Below, piece by piece: positions 23,951 through 31,638 of a stretch of DNA of 31,970 bases. The notes below the pieces were generated by a model that saw nothing but the letters and a program-made list of their open reading frames with translations, was not told the origin of the DNA and did not search any database. The number at the start of each line of letters is the position of its first letter. Position 1 is the stretch's first letter. The DNA comes from an uncultured Bacteroidota bacterium. GTDB lineage: Bacteria; Bacteroidota; Bacteroidia; JADZBD01. The stretch spans positions 1 to 31,970 of the forward strand of contig CALEYQ010000061.1 of the NCBI GenBank assembly GCA_937924855.1, given 5' to 3'. A program made the position numbers and the translations under genes.

Positions 23951-23958
23951 CAAAGGTA
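23951..23958 (-). promoter_or_regulatory. -7 box of ahcY
   Basis: TACCTTTG on the minus strand matches TAnnTTTG exactly, 19 bases before the ahcY ATG. The expected -33 position falls inside the terminator stem-loop of the upstream gene, where the sequence is only T-rich. Confidence 0.5.
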
Positions 23959-23989
23959 AAAAAAAGCCCCGGCTTAAAAAAACCGGGGC
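23958..23989 (-). terminator. Rho-independent terminator of the WG-repeat gene
   Basis: On the minus strand GCCCCGG and CCGGGGC form a perfect 7-bp G+C-rich stem with a 10-base loop, directly followed by eight T residues. It begins 21 bases after the stop codon of the WG-repeat gene. Confidence 0.88.
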
Positions 23990-24010
23990 GCAAATATTAG
24001 GGTATCCTAA

Positions 24011-25036
24011 CTATTTAGGCCATACGTAATTACCGGATTTGTTAATATACCCAAACGAATAACCTGACTTAAGGCCGTCGGATTTAACTCTTGCAAGTCC
24101 ATCAGTAAATCCGGATAGGTAGTCAAAATCCTTTGTGATGACTTTCTTTCCATTTTTATCAATGTAATTCCACTTTGGGTTTTTAAAATCGAGGGAGGAA
24201 GAAACACAAGCCATTCCATCGGAAAAATGATCGGCGCCTACAAACTGGTAGTCAATAACCAATTTACCGGTTTTATCTATGTACCCGAATTTACCGGTTT
24301 TAAAATCACCTTCTCTGACGAGAGCCAGGCCTTCGCTGAAGGTCCATGCCCGATTAAATTTAAAGTCGATTACTACCTTTCCGGTTTTATCAACAAAACC
24401 CCATTTACCTGAACTTTCATCTCCTTTTCTGACATTGGCAAGGCCGGAAGAAAAGTCGAAACATTCATCATAGATGAAATCAATAACCTGTTTGCCGGAT
24501 TTATCGATATAACCCCATTTTTTTCCTTTTTGCACACGGGCCATTCCTTCTGAAAAATAATAGGCTCCGTCGAATTCAGCTTTAATAACAAGGTTTCCGG
24601 ATTTATCAATAAATCCATATTTCCCGTTCATATAAACTCTGGCCAAACCTTCGGTGAAACGGTAGGCAAAGTCAAATTTAAATTCAATGGCGGTTTTTCC
24701 GGACTTATCGAGATAACCGTATTTGCCGGATTTTTTAACGGCAACAAGGCCCTCGGAAAAATATTCAGAAACCTTATCGTATTCGGCAGGAATTACCAAC
24801 TTTCCAGCGGTATTAATAAAACCTTTTTTACCGCCCTGGGAAATGGCGGCCATTCCTTCGGAAAATTTTTCAGCGAAGTCGAACCGGGGCTGAATAACAA
24901 GATTTCCCTGCTTATTAATATATCCCCATTTTCCATTTTCCTCAACCGGGAAAAGGGTTTCCTGTGCGGATCCCATAAAAGGAGCCAAAAGGAAAAGGGC
25001 CAATGCAATCCAAGGGGTGTGATTAAAAATCTTCAT
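24011..25036 (-). CDS. WG-repeat protein, secreted
   Basis: The 341-residue protein has a signal peptide (MKIFNHTPW... ending FMGSAQ, about residue 25). About nine WG repeats of 30-40 residues follow, each with a core like KWGYIDKSGKLVI and an acidic FDxAxxFSEGLARV half. Successive cores read KWGYIN, KKGFIN, KYGYLD, KYGFID, KWGYID, KWGFVD, KFGYID, KWNYID and SFGYIN. WG repeats form β-rich solenoid or propeller-like structures, often on secreted proteins, with no common enzymatic role. The start was set to the ATG at 25034-25036; a longer reading frame from 25210 would overlap the divergent gene and destroy the signal peptide. A terminator follows at 23958-23989. Binding protein is the safest guess. 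Confidence 0.9.
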   Translation of the reverse strand: MKIFNHTPWIALALFLLAPFMGSAQETLFPVEENGKWGYINKQGNLVIQPRFDFAEKFSEGMAAISQGGKKGFINTAGKLVIPAEYDKVSEYFSEGLVAVKKSGKYGYLDKSGKTAIEFKFDFAYRFTEGLARVYMNGKYGFIDKSGNLVIKAEFDGAYYFSEGMARVQKGKKWGYIDKSGKQVIDFIYDECFDFSSGLANVRKGDESSGKWGFVDKTGKVVIDFKFNRAWTFSEGLALVREGDFKTGKFGYIDKTGKLVIDYQFVGADHFSDGMACVSSSLDFKNPKWNYIDKNGKKVITKDFDYLSGFTDGLARVKSDGLKSGYSFGYINKSGNYVWPK

Positions 25037-25057
25037 ATCAAAAATTTTTCCGGGTAA

Positions 25058-25093
25058 ATATCGGAAATAAATAGGACTTTTAATTTCCGATAT
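25058..25093. promoter_or_regulatory. 11-bp perfect inverted repeat between divergent genes
   Basis: ATATCGGAAAT at 25058-25068 and ATTTCCGATAT at 25083-25093 are perfect reverse complements with a 14-base spacer. The repeat lies in the 109-base gap between the divergent WG-repeat and phosphopantetheinyl transferase genes. There is no T-tract after it on either strand, so it is not an obvious terminator. It may be a regulator binding site or an RNA hairpin. Confidence 0.6.
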
Positions 25094-25145
25094 AGACCAT
25101 TTTTGAACAAAATTCAGTAAATAAGACAACAAATTCACAAAAAAA

Positions 25146-25736
25146 ATGCCATTTGAGGGGGAAATATTCAGGGAGGCTTCGGTAAGAATTTCGGCCTGGA
25201 ACCTGGACAAAAGGGAAGACCAACAGGAAAAATTACTTATTCCTGATTACCGGAGATGGGCAGCTCAGGAGTTGACGAAGGAAATGCTGGATCAAAAAGT
25301 GACCCTGGAGTATGACCAACAGGGGAAACCCCACCTGAAGGGTTTTGTCATGGGTTGTTCGGTTTCACACTGCCGAAACAAGCTGGTAGTTGGCCTTAAT
25401 GAGGTCGGACCTATAGGCATTGATCTGGAAGAAGTAAGGCCGGTGGTTCAACGGGTAAAAAACAAATTTTTGTCCGATTCCGAGCTTGGGCGTTTTCCCG
25501 AAATGGACAAAGCCCTACTTACTCTTTGCTGGGGGGTAAAGGAAAGTGCTTATAAATGGAATGGCCGCAAGGGCTTGAGTTTAAAACGAGACATTGAAAT
25601 AATTTCGGGGATTTCGGGATTAAACGGACACGGAAAGGTGCGGATAAATACCGGTAAATTTTTCGAGGAGTTGTCCTTTCGTTTTATGTTTTCAGGAAAT
25701 TCGGTTTTGGTTTACTCGGTAAAAAATGAGATTTAA
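25146..25736 (+). CDS. Sfp-type 4'-phosphopantetheinyl transferase
   Basis: The enzyme transfers 4'-phosphopantetheine from coenzyme A to a serine of a carrier protein. Family motifs are in order: KPHL at 61-64, SVSH at 72-75, the metal-binding GIDLE at 91-95 and WGVKESAYK at 129-137. At 196 residues it is in the normal range for the short Sfp/AcpT-like enzymes. It starts with ATG and overlaps the next gene, GGGP synthase, by 11 bases, so translation is probably coupled. No polyketide or non-ribosomal peptide synthase is in the window. It may therefore serve fatty-acid ACP or a distant pathway such as flexirubin-type pigment (inference). Confidence 0.92.
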   Translation: MPFEGEIFREASVRISAWNLDKREDQQEKLLIPDYRRWAAQELTKEMLDQKVTLEYDQQGKPHLKGFVMGCSVSHCRNKLVVGLNEVGPIGIDLEEVRPVVQRVKNKFLSDSELGRFPEMDKALLTLCWGVKESAYKWNGRKGLSLKRDIEIISGISGLNGHGKVRINTGKFFEELSFRFMFSGNSVLVYSVKNEI

Positions 25737-26457
25737 AAACAGGTCATTAAAAACTCCGGAAGCCTTTCTTTCCTTATCGCGGAAGAATTTTTGCGTTTTG
25801 ATTGATCCGGAGAAGTTTCCTACGGAAGCCTTTTTACGTGACTGTGAAGGATGTGTTGATTTTTTTCTGGTGGGAGGAAGCACAGCCGGTCGTGAAGCGT
25901 TCGTGGCGGGCTTAAAAAAAATTAAAAAAATCAGTTCTCTGCCTGTTTTCATTTTCCCAGCCGGGGCGCATCATATTATCAGGGGCTCAGACGGGATATT
26001 TTTTACCAGTTTGATATCAGGACGTAATCCGGATTATTTAATAGACGAGCAGGTAAAATCGGTTCGAACCATAAAACGATATGGGATATCCGTTTTTCCG
26101 GTGGGATATCTGTTGGTTGGAGAAAGCAAATCAGCTACCGCCCGGGTAAGTAAGACCTTACCCCTGCCCTACCGGCCGGAAAAAGCCATAGTAGACACAT
26201 CGCTTGCAGGTCAGTTTTTGGGGATGCGGGCCATTTACCTTGAGGCGGGAAGCGGTTCACATAAAGCTGTCCCGATAAGCCTTGCCACGAAGGTGGCAGG
26301 TGCCCTTTCCATTCCACTGATTGTCGGGGGCGGAATAAGCAGTCCGGAAGCCGTAAGGAAATACTGGAAAAAAGGAGTTCAGACCGTAGTAGTTGGAAAT
26401 TATTTTGAAAAACATCCCGAGGCAATAAAATTATTTAAGACCTTAAGGGCCGGTTAA
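25726..26457 (+). CDS. Geranylgeranylglyceryl phosphate synthase family protein
   Basis: The 243-residue (βα)8-type enzyme belongs to the GGGPS/PcrB family, which joins a polyprenyl diphosphate to sn-glycerol-1-phosphate. This is the first committed step of archaeal-type ether lipids. Landmarks are VLIDPEK (24-30), LVGGST (48-53), IFPAGAHHI (76-84), SLISGRNPDYLI (95-106), YLEAGSGSHK (171-180) and IVGGGIS (199-205), the last two forming the phosphate-binding site. Bacteroidota carry the so-called group II enzymes; several have been shown to make geranylgeranylglyceryl phosphate, but the end product in the cell is not settled. It lies between the phosphopantetheinyl transferase (11-base overlap) and the ThiE-like gene (3-base gap). 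Confidence 0.93.
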   Translation: MRFKNRSLKTPEAFLSLSRKNFCVLIDPEKFPTEAFLRDCEGCVDFFLVGGSTAGREAFVAGLKKIKKISSLPVFIFPAGAHHIIRGSDGIFFTSLISGRNPDYLIDEQVKSVRTIKRYGISVFPVGYLLVGESKSATARVSKTLPLPYRPEKAIVDTSLAGQFLGMRAIYLEAGSGSHKAVPISLATKVAGALSIPLIVGGGISSPEAVRKYWKKGVQTVVVGNYFEKHPEAIKLFKTLRAG

Positions 26458-26460
26458 GTC

Positions 26461-27102
26461 ATGAAAATAATTGTTGTCAGTTCATCTGCTCCAACAGAAG
26501 CCGAGGCTGAACTTGTAAAAGAAATGTTTGAATTGGGCTTGGAACGCTTTCATTTCCGGAAGCCCGATTTATCCACCCGTGAAATGGTCGTATTTCTAAA
26601 AAAAATTCCGGACTATTTTCATGAACGGATAATGATTCATTCGCATCACCGTCTGGCCGGGAAATTTAAACTGGGGGGAATTCATCTCACCAAATCACAC
26701 CTGAAAAAACCATTGCGGTTATGGTTCAACCGTCAGTTTTTGAACATTAAAAATCCGGGATATTTAACCAGTGTTTCATTCCGGAAGTTGAGCAGTTTAT
26801 ACTCCGACAAAAACCAATATAGTTATGTCATGTTAAGTCCGGTATTCGATTCCTTAACCGGAAACTTCCACAGTGGATTTAACGAGTTCAGCTTACGCGC
26901 CGCTCTGGGAAAAACCAGGCACAAGGTTATTGCCCGGGGTGGAACCAAAGCTGAGAATTTATTAATTGCGAGGGATCTGGGATTTGACGGCGTTGCCTTT
27001 GGAAGCTGTATCTGGAAGAGTGCCTCTCCGATTAAGGAGTTGGAAAGAATACTGAATGTATTGCAAAAGGAAGGAATAAAACAGGAGGTTGTCAGGACTT
27101 AA
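26461..27102 (+). CDS. Thiamine phosphate synthase / TenI-like protein
   Basis: The 213-residue TIM-barrel protein is of the ThiE/TenI superfamily. Supporting segments are LERFHFRKPD (28-37), IMIHSHH and LGGIHLTKSH (substrate strands). SYVMLSPVFDSLTG follows, then ARGGTKAENLLIARDLGFDGVAFGSCIW, the phosphate-binding end of the barrel. ThiE couples the thiazole and pyrimidine halves of thiamine; TenI aromatises the thiazole. It is separated by 3 bases from the GGGP synthase gene, and no other thiamine gene is in the window, so the exact role is open. The stop overlaps the convergent TPR gene by 11 bases. Family certain, activity uncertain. Confidence 0.8.
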   Translation: MKIIVVSSSAPTEAEAELVKEMFELGLERFHFRKPDLSTREMVVFLKKIPDYFHERIMIHSHHRLAGKFKLGGIHLTKSHLKKPLRLWFNRQFLNIKNPGYLTSVSFRKLSSLYSDKNQYSYVMLSPVFDSLTGNFHSGFNEFSLRAALGKTRHKVIARGGTKAENLLIARDLGFDGVAFGSCIWKSASPIKELERILNVLQKEGIKQEVVRT

Positions 27103-28582
27103 TTCTTGAAAGTCCGGCCTTTGCTTTTTGCTTCAGTGAGTTTTCGTATTCAAAACCGTTCAGGTTCAAGACCTTTTGATAAAAACCCCTTGCAGCTTGA
27201 AAATTCCCCCGTATTTCGTAAATATTTCCGAGCATTAAGGCAGCGTTGGCAGGCATGTATGTTTTCTGAAGGAATTTAGCATTAACAACGGCTTCAAACA
27301 GAGGCACCGCCTTTTCAAATTCTAATTTGACCTGATAAATCCGGGCCATCCGATAGGTAGCTTCGAATTGTTCTTCCATTGTTTTTAGTTTTCCGGATTT
27401 TCGTGCGCGGAGCAGTTCATCAAGAGAAGCTTTAAGATAACCTCCATCGAAAAATAGCCGGGATTTAAGCAAAACGGGATTGGGGATTTGACCCGATTTA
27501 AACTCATTCTCGGCTTGCTTATCATCTTCCAGAACGGAAGCGCCGTTTTTTCCGGACTTTTCCATGAAGGAAGCATACTTTTCAGTTTTCCCTTCAAGGA
27601 TTGATGCCCAGGCAAGTTTATGATAGGCTGATTTTACCATGGAAACTCCCTTAAATTTTTCAAGAAATTTTTCGAACCAGAATTTAGCTTCCTGGCTGCA
27701 CTTATTCAGGTAACAAATGCCCAGCTGGTAGTTCAAAAAAGGGAAGTTTGCCAAATGTGTTTCTTTTTCTCCGGAAACAAGGCAGGTAATTGCCCATTCA
27801 TTATTCCCAACTTTCAGGGCGAGAGAAACCAAACCATATTTTACCAGCGGATATTGGGCGTACTGGCTTTCAGGGATTAAATTCAAAAAAAGTATCGTTT
27901 GTGATTTATCTTCGATAAAGTTCCGGTGGGCAAATGATTTCAGGATAATACCCTCCTTAATGCTCCATGCATTTTTTCCGGCCAGGGCTTCAGAGAGACC
28001 TTCATCCAGCAATGCCAGGCCTTCCTGTACATTTCCCTTAACTCCTGCCAGTCCCAGCACCCATTGATAATTCGGGGGTGCCGAACCGGATACAGCAACC
28101 AAAAAACCAAATGAGATTTTACAGGGGTAAAAATCGGGGAAATTTTTCCGACAGTTACGAAGCAACATATAAGCATCCTTAAGGTCTTTGGCACAGGAAA
28201 TCCAATCGCCTGAACGGCCTCTCAACAAGGCCGAAATAAGGTTCATTTGGCCGAGGGAATAAAATTTCCAGGGAGAAGTGTTATCGGGGTCGGAGGCAAT
28301 TTTTTGCTCCCATAACTTTTTCTCTTTATTGAGTTTTGAAAGGAAGGCCGGATTTTCGGTTCTTAAAAAATCGACGGAAAGTGCATAATACCTCAGCAGA
28401 TAAACCAGGTTATTATCCGGATTTAATTTCTCTTCTAGCTCCAGAAATCGTTCTGCGTCGGAGCACCGGGCCTGAAAAATCAGATCTGCGGCAATACTGC
28501 AATTTTCAGAAATTGAAAATTCTGCCCTCAACGTAAGTGAGGAAAAAAGCAGGAAGGAAAAGAAAAGCCGGCTTAGGGGCAT
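27092..28582 (-). CDS. Secreted TPR-type protein
   Basis: The 496-residue protein has a signal peptide (MPLSRLFFSFLLFSSLTLRAEF). It is almost entirely helical and consists of degenerate tetratricopeptide-like repeats. The clearest is at the C-terminus: PANAALMLGNIYEIRGNF followed by QAARGFYQKVLNLNGFEYEN. Similar proteins in Bacteroidota are annotated as hypothetical or TPR-repeat proteins, probably periplasmic scaffolds. The start was set to the ATG at 28580-28582. A longer frame from TTG at 28600 would begin inside the terminator hairpin of the upstream gene, so it is rejected. The ATG directly follows that terminator's eight-T tract, leaving no room for an independent promoter after it. Confidence 0.85.
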   Translation of the reverse strand: MPLSRLFFSFLLFSSLTLRAEFSISENCSIAADLIFQARCSDAERFLELEEKLNPDNNLVYLLRYYALSVDFLRTENPAFLSKLNKEKKLWEQKIASDPDNTSPWKFYSLGQMNLISALLRGRSGDWISCAKDLKDAYMLLRNCRKNFPDFYPCKISFGFLVAVSGSAPPNYQWVLGLAGVKGNVQEGLALLDEGLSEALAGKNAWSIKEGIILKSFAHRNFIEDKSQTILFLNLIPESQYAQYPLVKYGLVSLALKVGNNEWAITCLVSGEKETHLANFPFLNYQLGICYLNKCSQEAKFWFEKFLEKFKGVSMVKSAYHKLAWASILEGKTEKYASFMEKSGKNGASVLEDDKQAENEFKSGQIPNPVLLKSRLFFDGGYLKASLDELLRARKSGKLKTMEEQFEATYRMARIYQVKLEFEKAVPLFEAVVNAKFLQKTYMPANAALMLGNIYEIRGNFQAARGFYQKVLNLNGFEYENSLKQKAKAGLSRIKS

Positions 28583-28617
28583 AAAAAAAAGGGATTTCAA
28601 TTAGTGAAACCCCTTTT
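28583..28617 (-). terminator. Terminator after the zinc-ribbon gene, abutting the TPR start codon
   Basis: On the minus strand AAAAGGGGTTTCA and TGAAATCCCTTTT pair over 13 positions (one G-U wobble) around a 5-base loop (CTAAT). The T-tract extends through TTTTTTTT, which ends at 28583. The next base begins the ATG of the TPR gene. It starts 15 bases after the stop of the zinc-ribbon gene. Confidence 0.85.
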
Positions 28618-28632
28618 ATAAAAATATAAAAT

Positions 28633-29397
28633 TTATTTTGTTTTTTCAGCCAATTCCGGATCTACAAGAATCCGACCGCAGTGTTCGCAAACAATAATTT
28701 TTTTCCGGGCCTGAATATCCAGTTGTCTTTGGGGGGGAATTTTATTAAAACATCCTCCACAGGCATCGCGCTGAACAACCACCACGGCCAATCCGTTTCT
28801 GGCATTGTCGCGTATTCTGCGATAGGCATTCAGGAGGCGATCTTCAATTTGCTTTTCAGCTGTTTTTGATCTCTTCAATAAAGCTTCCTCTTCCTTTTCG
28901 GTTTCGGCAATGATTTCATCGAGTTCAGCCTTTTTGGCTTTCAGGTCTTTCTTTTTTTCCTTGAACTCCTCCTCTGCTTTTTCGATTAATTCTTTCTTTT
29001 GGACAATAGCTGCTTTAAACTCCTTGATTCGCTTATCGGAAAGTTGGATTTCAAGATTCTGGAATTCAATTTCCTTGGTCAGTGAATCGTATTCACGGTT
29101 GTTACGGACTTTATTTTGCTGTGACTCATATTTTTTAATGGCCGCAGCAGCCTCCTTCATCACATTTTTTTTCTCAGCAATGGCCGCCTCGAGGTCGGCC
29201 ACTTCCTGATTAAAATTATTCAGACGGGTTTCCAGACCCAGCACCACATCTTCGAGGTCTTGCACCTCGAGTGGGAGTTCACCCCTTACGATGCGAATGC
29301 GATCGATTTCGGAGTCAATTTGTTGAAGCGTATAGAGTGCGGATAATTTTTCCTCAACCGCCATATCTGCCTTTTCTGCAATCTTTTCTTTTGCCAT
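28633..29397 (-). CDS. Coiled-coil zinc-ribbon protein (C4-type, CT398-like)
   Basis: The 254-residue protein is a long antiparallel coiled coil (about residues 18-190, rich in Lys/Glu/Ala heptads). A C4-type zinc ribbon follows, with cysteines in DACGGC and VCEHCG. This family (zf-RING_7, CT398-like hairpin) is widely conserved and is commonly encoded next to Nif3-like proteins, as here. Its function is not established; nucleic-acid or protein-scaffold roles have been suggested. The ATG start lies 2 bases after the stop of the Nif3-like gene, so the two are coupled. It is followed by a strong terminator. Confidence 0.92.
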   Translation of the reverse strand: MAKEKIAEKADMAVEEKLSALYTLQQIDSEIDRIRIVRGELPLEVQDLEDVVLGLETRLNNFNQEVADLEAAIAEKKNVMKEAAAAIKKYESQQNKVRNNREYDSLTKEIEFQNLEIQLSDKRIKEFKAAIVQKKELIEKAEEEFKEKKKDLKAKKAELDEIIAETEKEEEALLKRSKTAEKQIEDRLLNAYRRIRDNARNGLAVVVVQRDACGGCFNKIPPQRQLDIQARKKIIVCEHCGRILVDPELAEKTK

Positions 29398-29399
29398 GC

Positions 29400-30497
29400 T
29401 CAGAAGTAATTTACCGGATTGGTTTTAACATTTGAAAAACGGACGGCAAATTTAGGAAAATTTTTCTTCAACACATCATAAAAGATTTCGGATGTAAACT
29501 GCTCAGTTTCAAAGTGTCCGGCATCAATAAGCCACAAATCGGGTTCGGCGTCAAACCAGGCATGGTATTTTATATCGCCGGTAATAAGAACCTGGGCTTT
29601 TTCGCGCTTTGCTGCAGGGATCAGGAATGAGCCGGAACCGCCGCAAACGGCCAATCCGGAAATTTTTTCTTTTGGCCTTTTCGAAAACCGGAGACCTTTG
29701 GTTTTCAGCTTTTTCCGAAGCAGATCCAACAATTTTGCAGGGGGTATGGGGGTATCCAGTTCCAGGAACATTCCAGAACCCACCTCCTGATGAAGGTTTT
29801 CAGTATCCTGAATATAATAAGCCACTTCTTCGTAAGGGTGAGCCTTTTTCATGGCTTTAAGCAAATCGGCCGTAATCCAGGAGGGAAAAATCACCTCCAC
29901 CCTAACCTCCTCTTCAAAGTGACGTTTGCCTTTAGAGCCAATAAAAGGGTTGGCTTTTTCATTGGGCCTGAAAGAACCTTTTCCTGAAATGTAAAATGCG
30001 CATTCGTCGTAATTGCCAATTTTTCCGGCACCTGCAGAAAACAGGGCATCGGTTAGTTTTGAAGTATGTTTTTCCGGACAAAAAACAACAAGTTTTCGGA
30101 GAACACCTTTAAGCGGGCTGAGAATTCTCTGTTTCCCCTTAAGCCCGAGTTTACGAAGCAACATGGCATTAACTCCGGAAGAAACATGGTCGAGATTGGT
30201 ATGACAGGAATAAATAGCAATTCCTGCAGCAATGGATTCCCACAATATTTTCCCGGGAGGGGATAATGTTGAAATTGATTTTAGGTTCCCAAAAATAACA
30301 GGATGGTGAGAAATAATCAGGTTGCATTTTTTTCTTTTTGCTTCGGCAACCACTTCAGGGGTTACATCAAGGCAAACAAGGGCGGCGGAAATTTTCATTT
30401 CGGGGTTCCCACACTGGAGCCCTGAATTATCATAAGATTCCTGGAGGAGCGGAGGGGCAAAATCCTCCAAAACAGCAATTATTTCTTTGAGTTTCAC
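29400..30497 (-). CDS. Nif3-like dinuclear metal center protein
   Basis: The 365-residue member of the Nif3/YbgI/YqfO family carries the metal-binding residues in LIISHHPVIFGN and CHTNLDHVSSG near the N-terminus, and in GHFETEQF near the C-terminus. The central ~110 residues (about 130-240) are the extra CutA/PII-like domain found in the longer bacterial members (YqfO type), including KKAHPYEEVAYYIQ. The protein forms a toroidal hexamer in solved homologues; its reaction is debated (annotated as GTP cyclohydrolase I type 2 or metal chaperone). It starts with GTG at 30495-30497, two bases after the stop of the HMA gene. Confidence 0.94.
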   Translation of the reverse strand: MKLKEIIAVLEDFAPPLLQESYDNSGLQCGNPEMKISAALVCLDVTPEVVAEAKRKKCNLIISHHPVIFGNLKSISTLSPPGKILWESIAAGIAIYSCHTNLDHVSSGVNAMLLRKLGLKGKQRILSPLKGVLRKLVVFCPEKHTSKLTDALFSAGAGKIGNYDECAFYISGKGSFRPNEKANPFIGSKGKRHFEEEVRVEVIFPSWITADLLKAMKKAHPYEEVAYYIQDTENLHQEVGSGMFLELDTPIPPAKLLDLLRKKLKTKGLRFSKRPKEKISGLAVCGGSGSFLIPAAKREKAQVLITGDIKYHAWFDAEPDLWLIDAGHFETEQFTSEIFYDVLKKNFPKFAVRFSNVKTNPVNYF

Positions 30498-30499
30498 GA

Positions 30500-30712
30500 T
30501 TACTGGGCGGCGGAGTAAATGCCGGTTTTATTTATGGATTCCATCAATTTAGCGGTGGATGTTTTTGATTCGTCAAAATCAACTGTTGTTTTCCCGGATT
30601 CGAGATCAACGAGAACTGCCTTAACCCCATCAATGTTTTCAAGGGTACGCGTAACAAAACCCAGGCAATGGGAGCAGGTCATTCCCTTTACCACAAATGA
30701 ATCTTTAATCAT
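30500..30712 (-). CDS. Heavy-metal-associated (copper chaperone-like) protein
   Basis: The 70-residue protein is a single HMA domain: KGMTCSHCLGFVTRTL carries the CxxC copper-binding loop (Cys12 and Cys15), then DGVKAVLVDLESGKTTVDFDE completes the βαββαβ fold. It resembles CopZ-type Cu(I) chaperones, but no copper ATPase is nearby. The start was set to ATG at 30710-30712; a longer frame from TTG at 30742 would cross the -7 box at 30719-30726. It is the first gene of a tightly spaced unit with the Nif3-like and zinc-ribbon genes. A metal-supply role for them is a guess. Confidence 0.88.
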   Translation of the reverse strand: MIKDSFVVKGMTCSHCLGFVTRTLENIDGVKAVLVDLESGKTTVDFDESKTSTAKLMESINKTGIYSAAQ

Positions 30713-30718
30713 AGGATG

Positions 30719-30726
30719 CAAAAATA
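30719..30726 (-). promoter_or_regulatory. -7 box of the HMA-Nif3-zinc-ribbon operon
   Basis: TATTTTTG on the minus strand matches TAnnTTTG exactly, 6 bases before the HMA start codon. The -33 region shows no clear TTTG. Confidence 0.45.
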
Positions 30727-30746
30727 AGGAATTAAAAAGCAACCCT

Positions 30747-30754
30747 TACTTTTG
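30747..30754 (+). promoter_or_regulatory. -7 box of the EamA transporter gene
   Basis: TACTTTTG matches TAnnTTTG exactly and ends 7 bases before the ATG at 30762. No clear -33 box was found; the leader would be a few bases or none. Confidence 0.45.
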
Positions 30755-30761
30755 GGCTTTT

Positions 30762-31634
30762 ATGGAGCGTGTTAGTCTTTACTCCTGGTTTCTTCTGGGA
30801 TTGTTGTCGATCATCTGGGGAAGCAGTTTCATTTTAATGAAACTGGGCCTGATGGCATTTTCCAGTAGTGAAGTTGCCATCATTCGTTTGCTATCGGCTT
30901 TTTCATTTGTTTTATTTTTCATTCCCTTTCATATTAAGAAATTTCCAAAAAGGGTATGGCTTGGGTTTCTGGCATCCGGCTTATTGGGCAATTTTTTTCC
31001 TGCATTTTTGTTCACCCTTGCCGAAACCAAAATAAGCAGTTCTGTTGCCGGCTTGTTAAATTCATTCACTCCCCCGGCAACCCTTTTAGCTGGTGTTATA
31101 ATCTGGAAAATCAGACCGGGCAGGTTCGGCATCCCCGGCGTTGTTTTGGGATTATTCGGAGCCGGGGCACTTTTTTTGGCAAGCAAGGGGCAGGAAGGCC
31201 CGGTGGAGTATTTTTATTGCTCACTGGTGTTACTGGCAACGGCTTGTTATGGGATGTCGGTAAACATAATCAAACGCTACCTTCAGGAGATTTCTCCACT
31301 AACCAACGCCATTTGGTCGATGACCTTTGCCGGGTTGCCCTGTTTATTTTTGATTCCATTTTTCAATTTTGGAGTTGGGTTTACCCATCCACAAGCCACT
31401 GAAAGTCTGTCATTTACCATTATTCTAGGGGTGGTGGGAAGTGCCATTTCGGTAATTTTATTCAACCAGTTAATCCGGAGCAGCACGGCATTGTTTGCCT
31501 CGTCGGTGACCTACCTTATTCCGGTAGTTTCATTAATGTGGGGTATGGGCTTTGGGGAGGATGTGGGCCCCATTAATTTTATTTCTCTGATTTTGATTCT
31601 GTTGGGGGTATGGCTGATCAACAAAAAAGGTTAA
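30762..31634 (+). CDS. EamA (drug/metabolite transporter) family protein
   Basis: The 290-residue inner-membrane protein has ten predicted helices in two EamA repeats. The first opens with LLGLLSIIWGSSFILMKLGL and the second begins about residue 150 (YCSLVLLATACYGMSVNIIK). The repeat ending PVVSLMWGMGFGEDVGPINF carries the usual PVxxxxxGxxxxGE-like motif of the family. Such transporters export amino acids, metabolites or drugs; the substrate cannot be told. The ATG at 30762 was chosen: the open frame extends upstream to 30519, but that part runs antisense through the HMA gene. It is divergent from the HMA operon across 49 bases. Confidence 0.92.
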   Translation: MERVSLYSWFLLGLLSIIWGSSFILMKLGLMAFSSSEVAIIRLLSAFSFVLFFIPFHIKKFPKRVWLGFLASGLLGNFFPAFLFTLAETKISSSVAGLLNSFTPPATLLAGVIIWKIRPGRFGIPGVVLGLFGAGALFLASKGQEGPVEYFYCSLVLLATACYGMSVNIIKRYLQEISPLTNAIWSMTFAGLPCLFLIPFFNFGVGFTHPQATESLSFTIILGVVGSAISVILFNQLIRSSTALFASSVTYLIPVVSLMWGMGFGEDVGPINFISLILILLGVWLINKKG

Positions 31635-31638
31635 TTTT

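Noticed and set aside
23932..24010. SAH riboswitch upstream of ahcY
   Set aside because: The leader after the -7 box is under 20 bases and the only strong hairpin is the terminator of the WG-repeat gene.
25037..25210. N-terminal extension of the WG-repeat gene to 25210
   Set aside because: It would run antisense through the start of the phosphopantetheinyl transferase gene and bury the clear signal peptide that begins at 25036.
28583..28600. TTG start for the TPR gene at 28600
   Set aside because: It lies inside the terminator hairpin of the zinc-ribbon gene, and the ATG at 28582 already gives a complete signal peptide.
30519..30761. N-terminal extension of the EamA transporter
   Set aside because: This part is antisense to the HMA gene. 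The family's first helix begins right after the ATG at 30762, which follows a -7 box.
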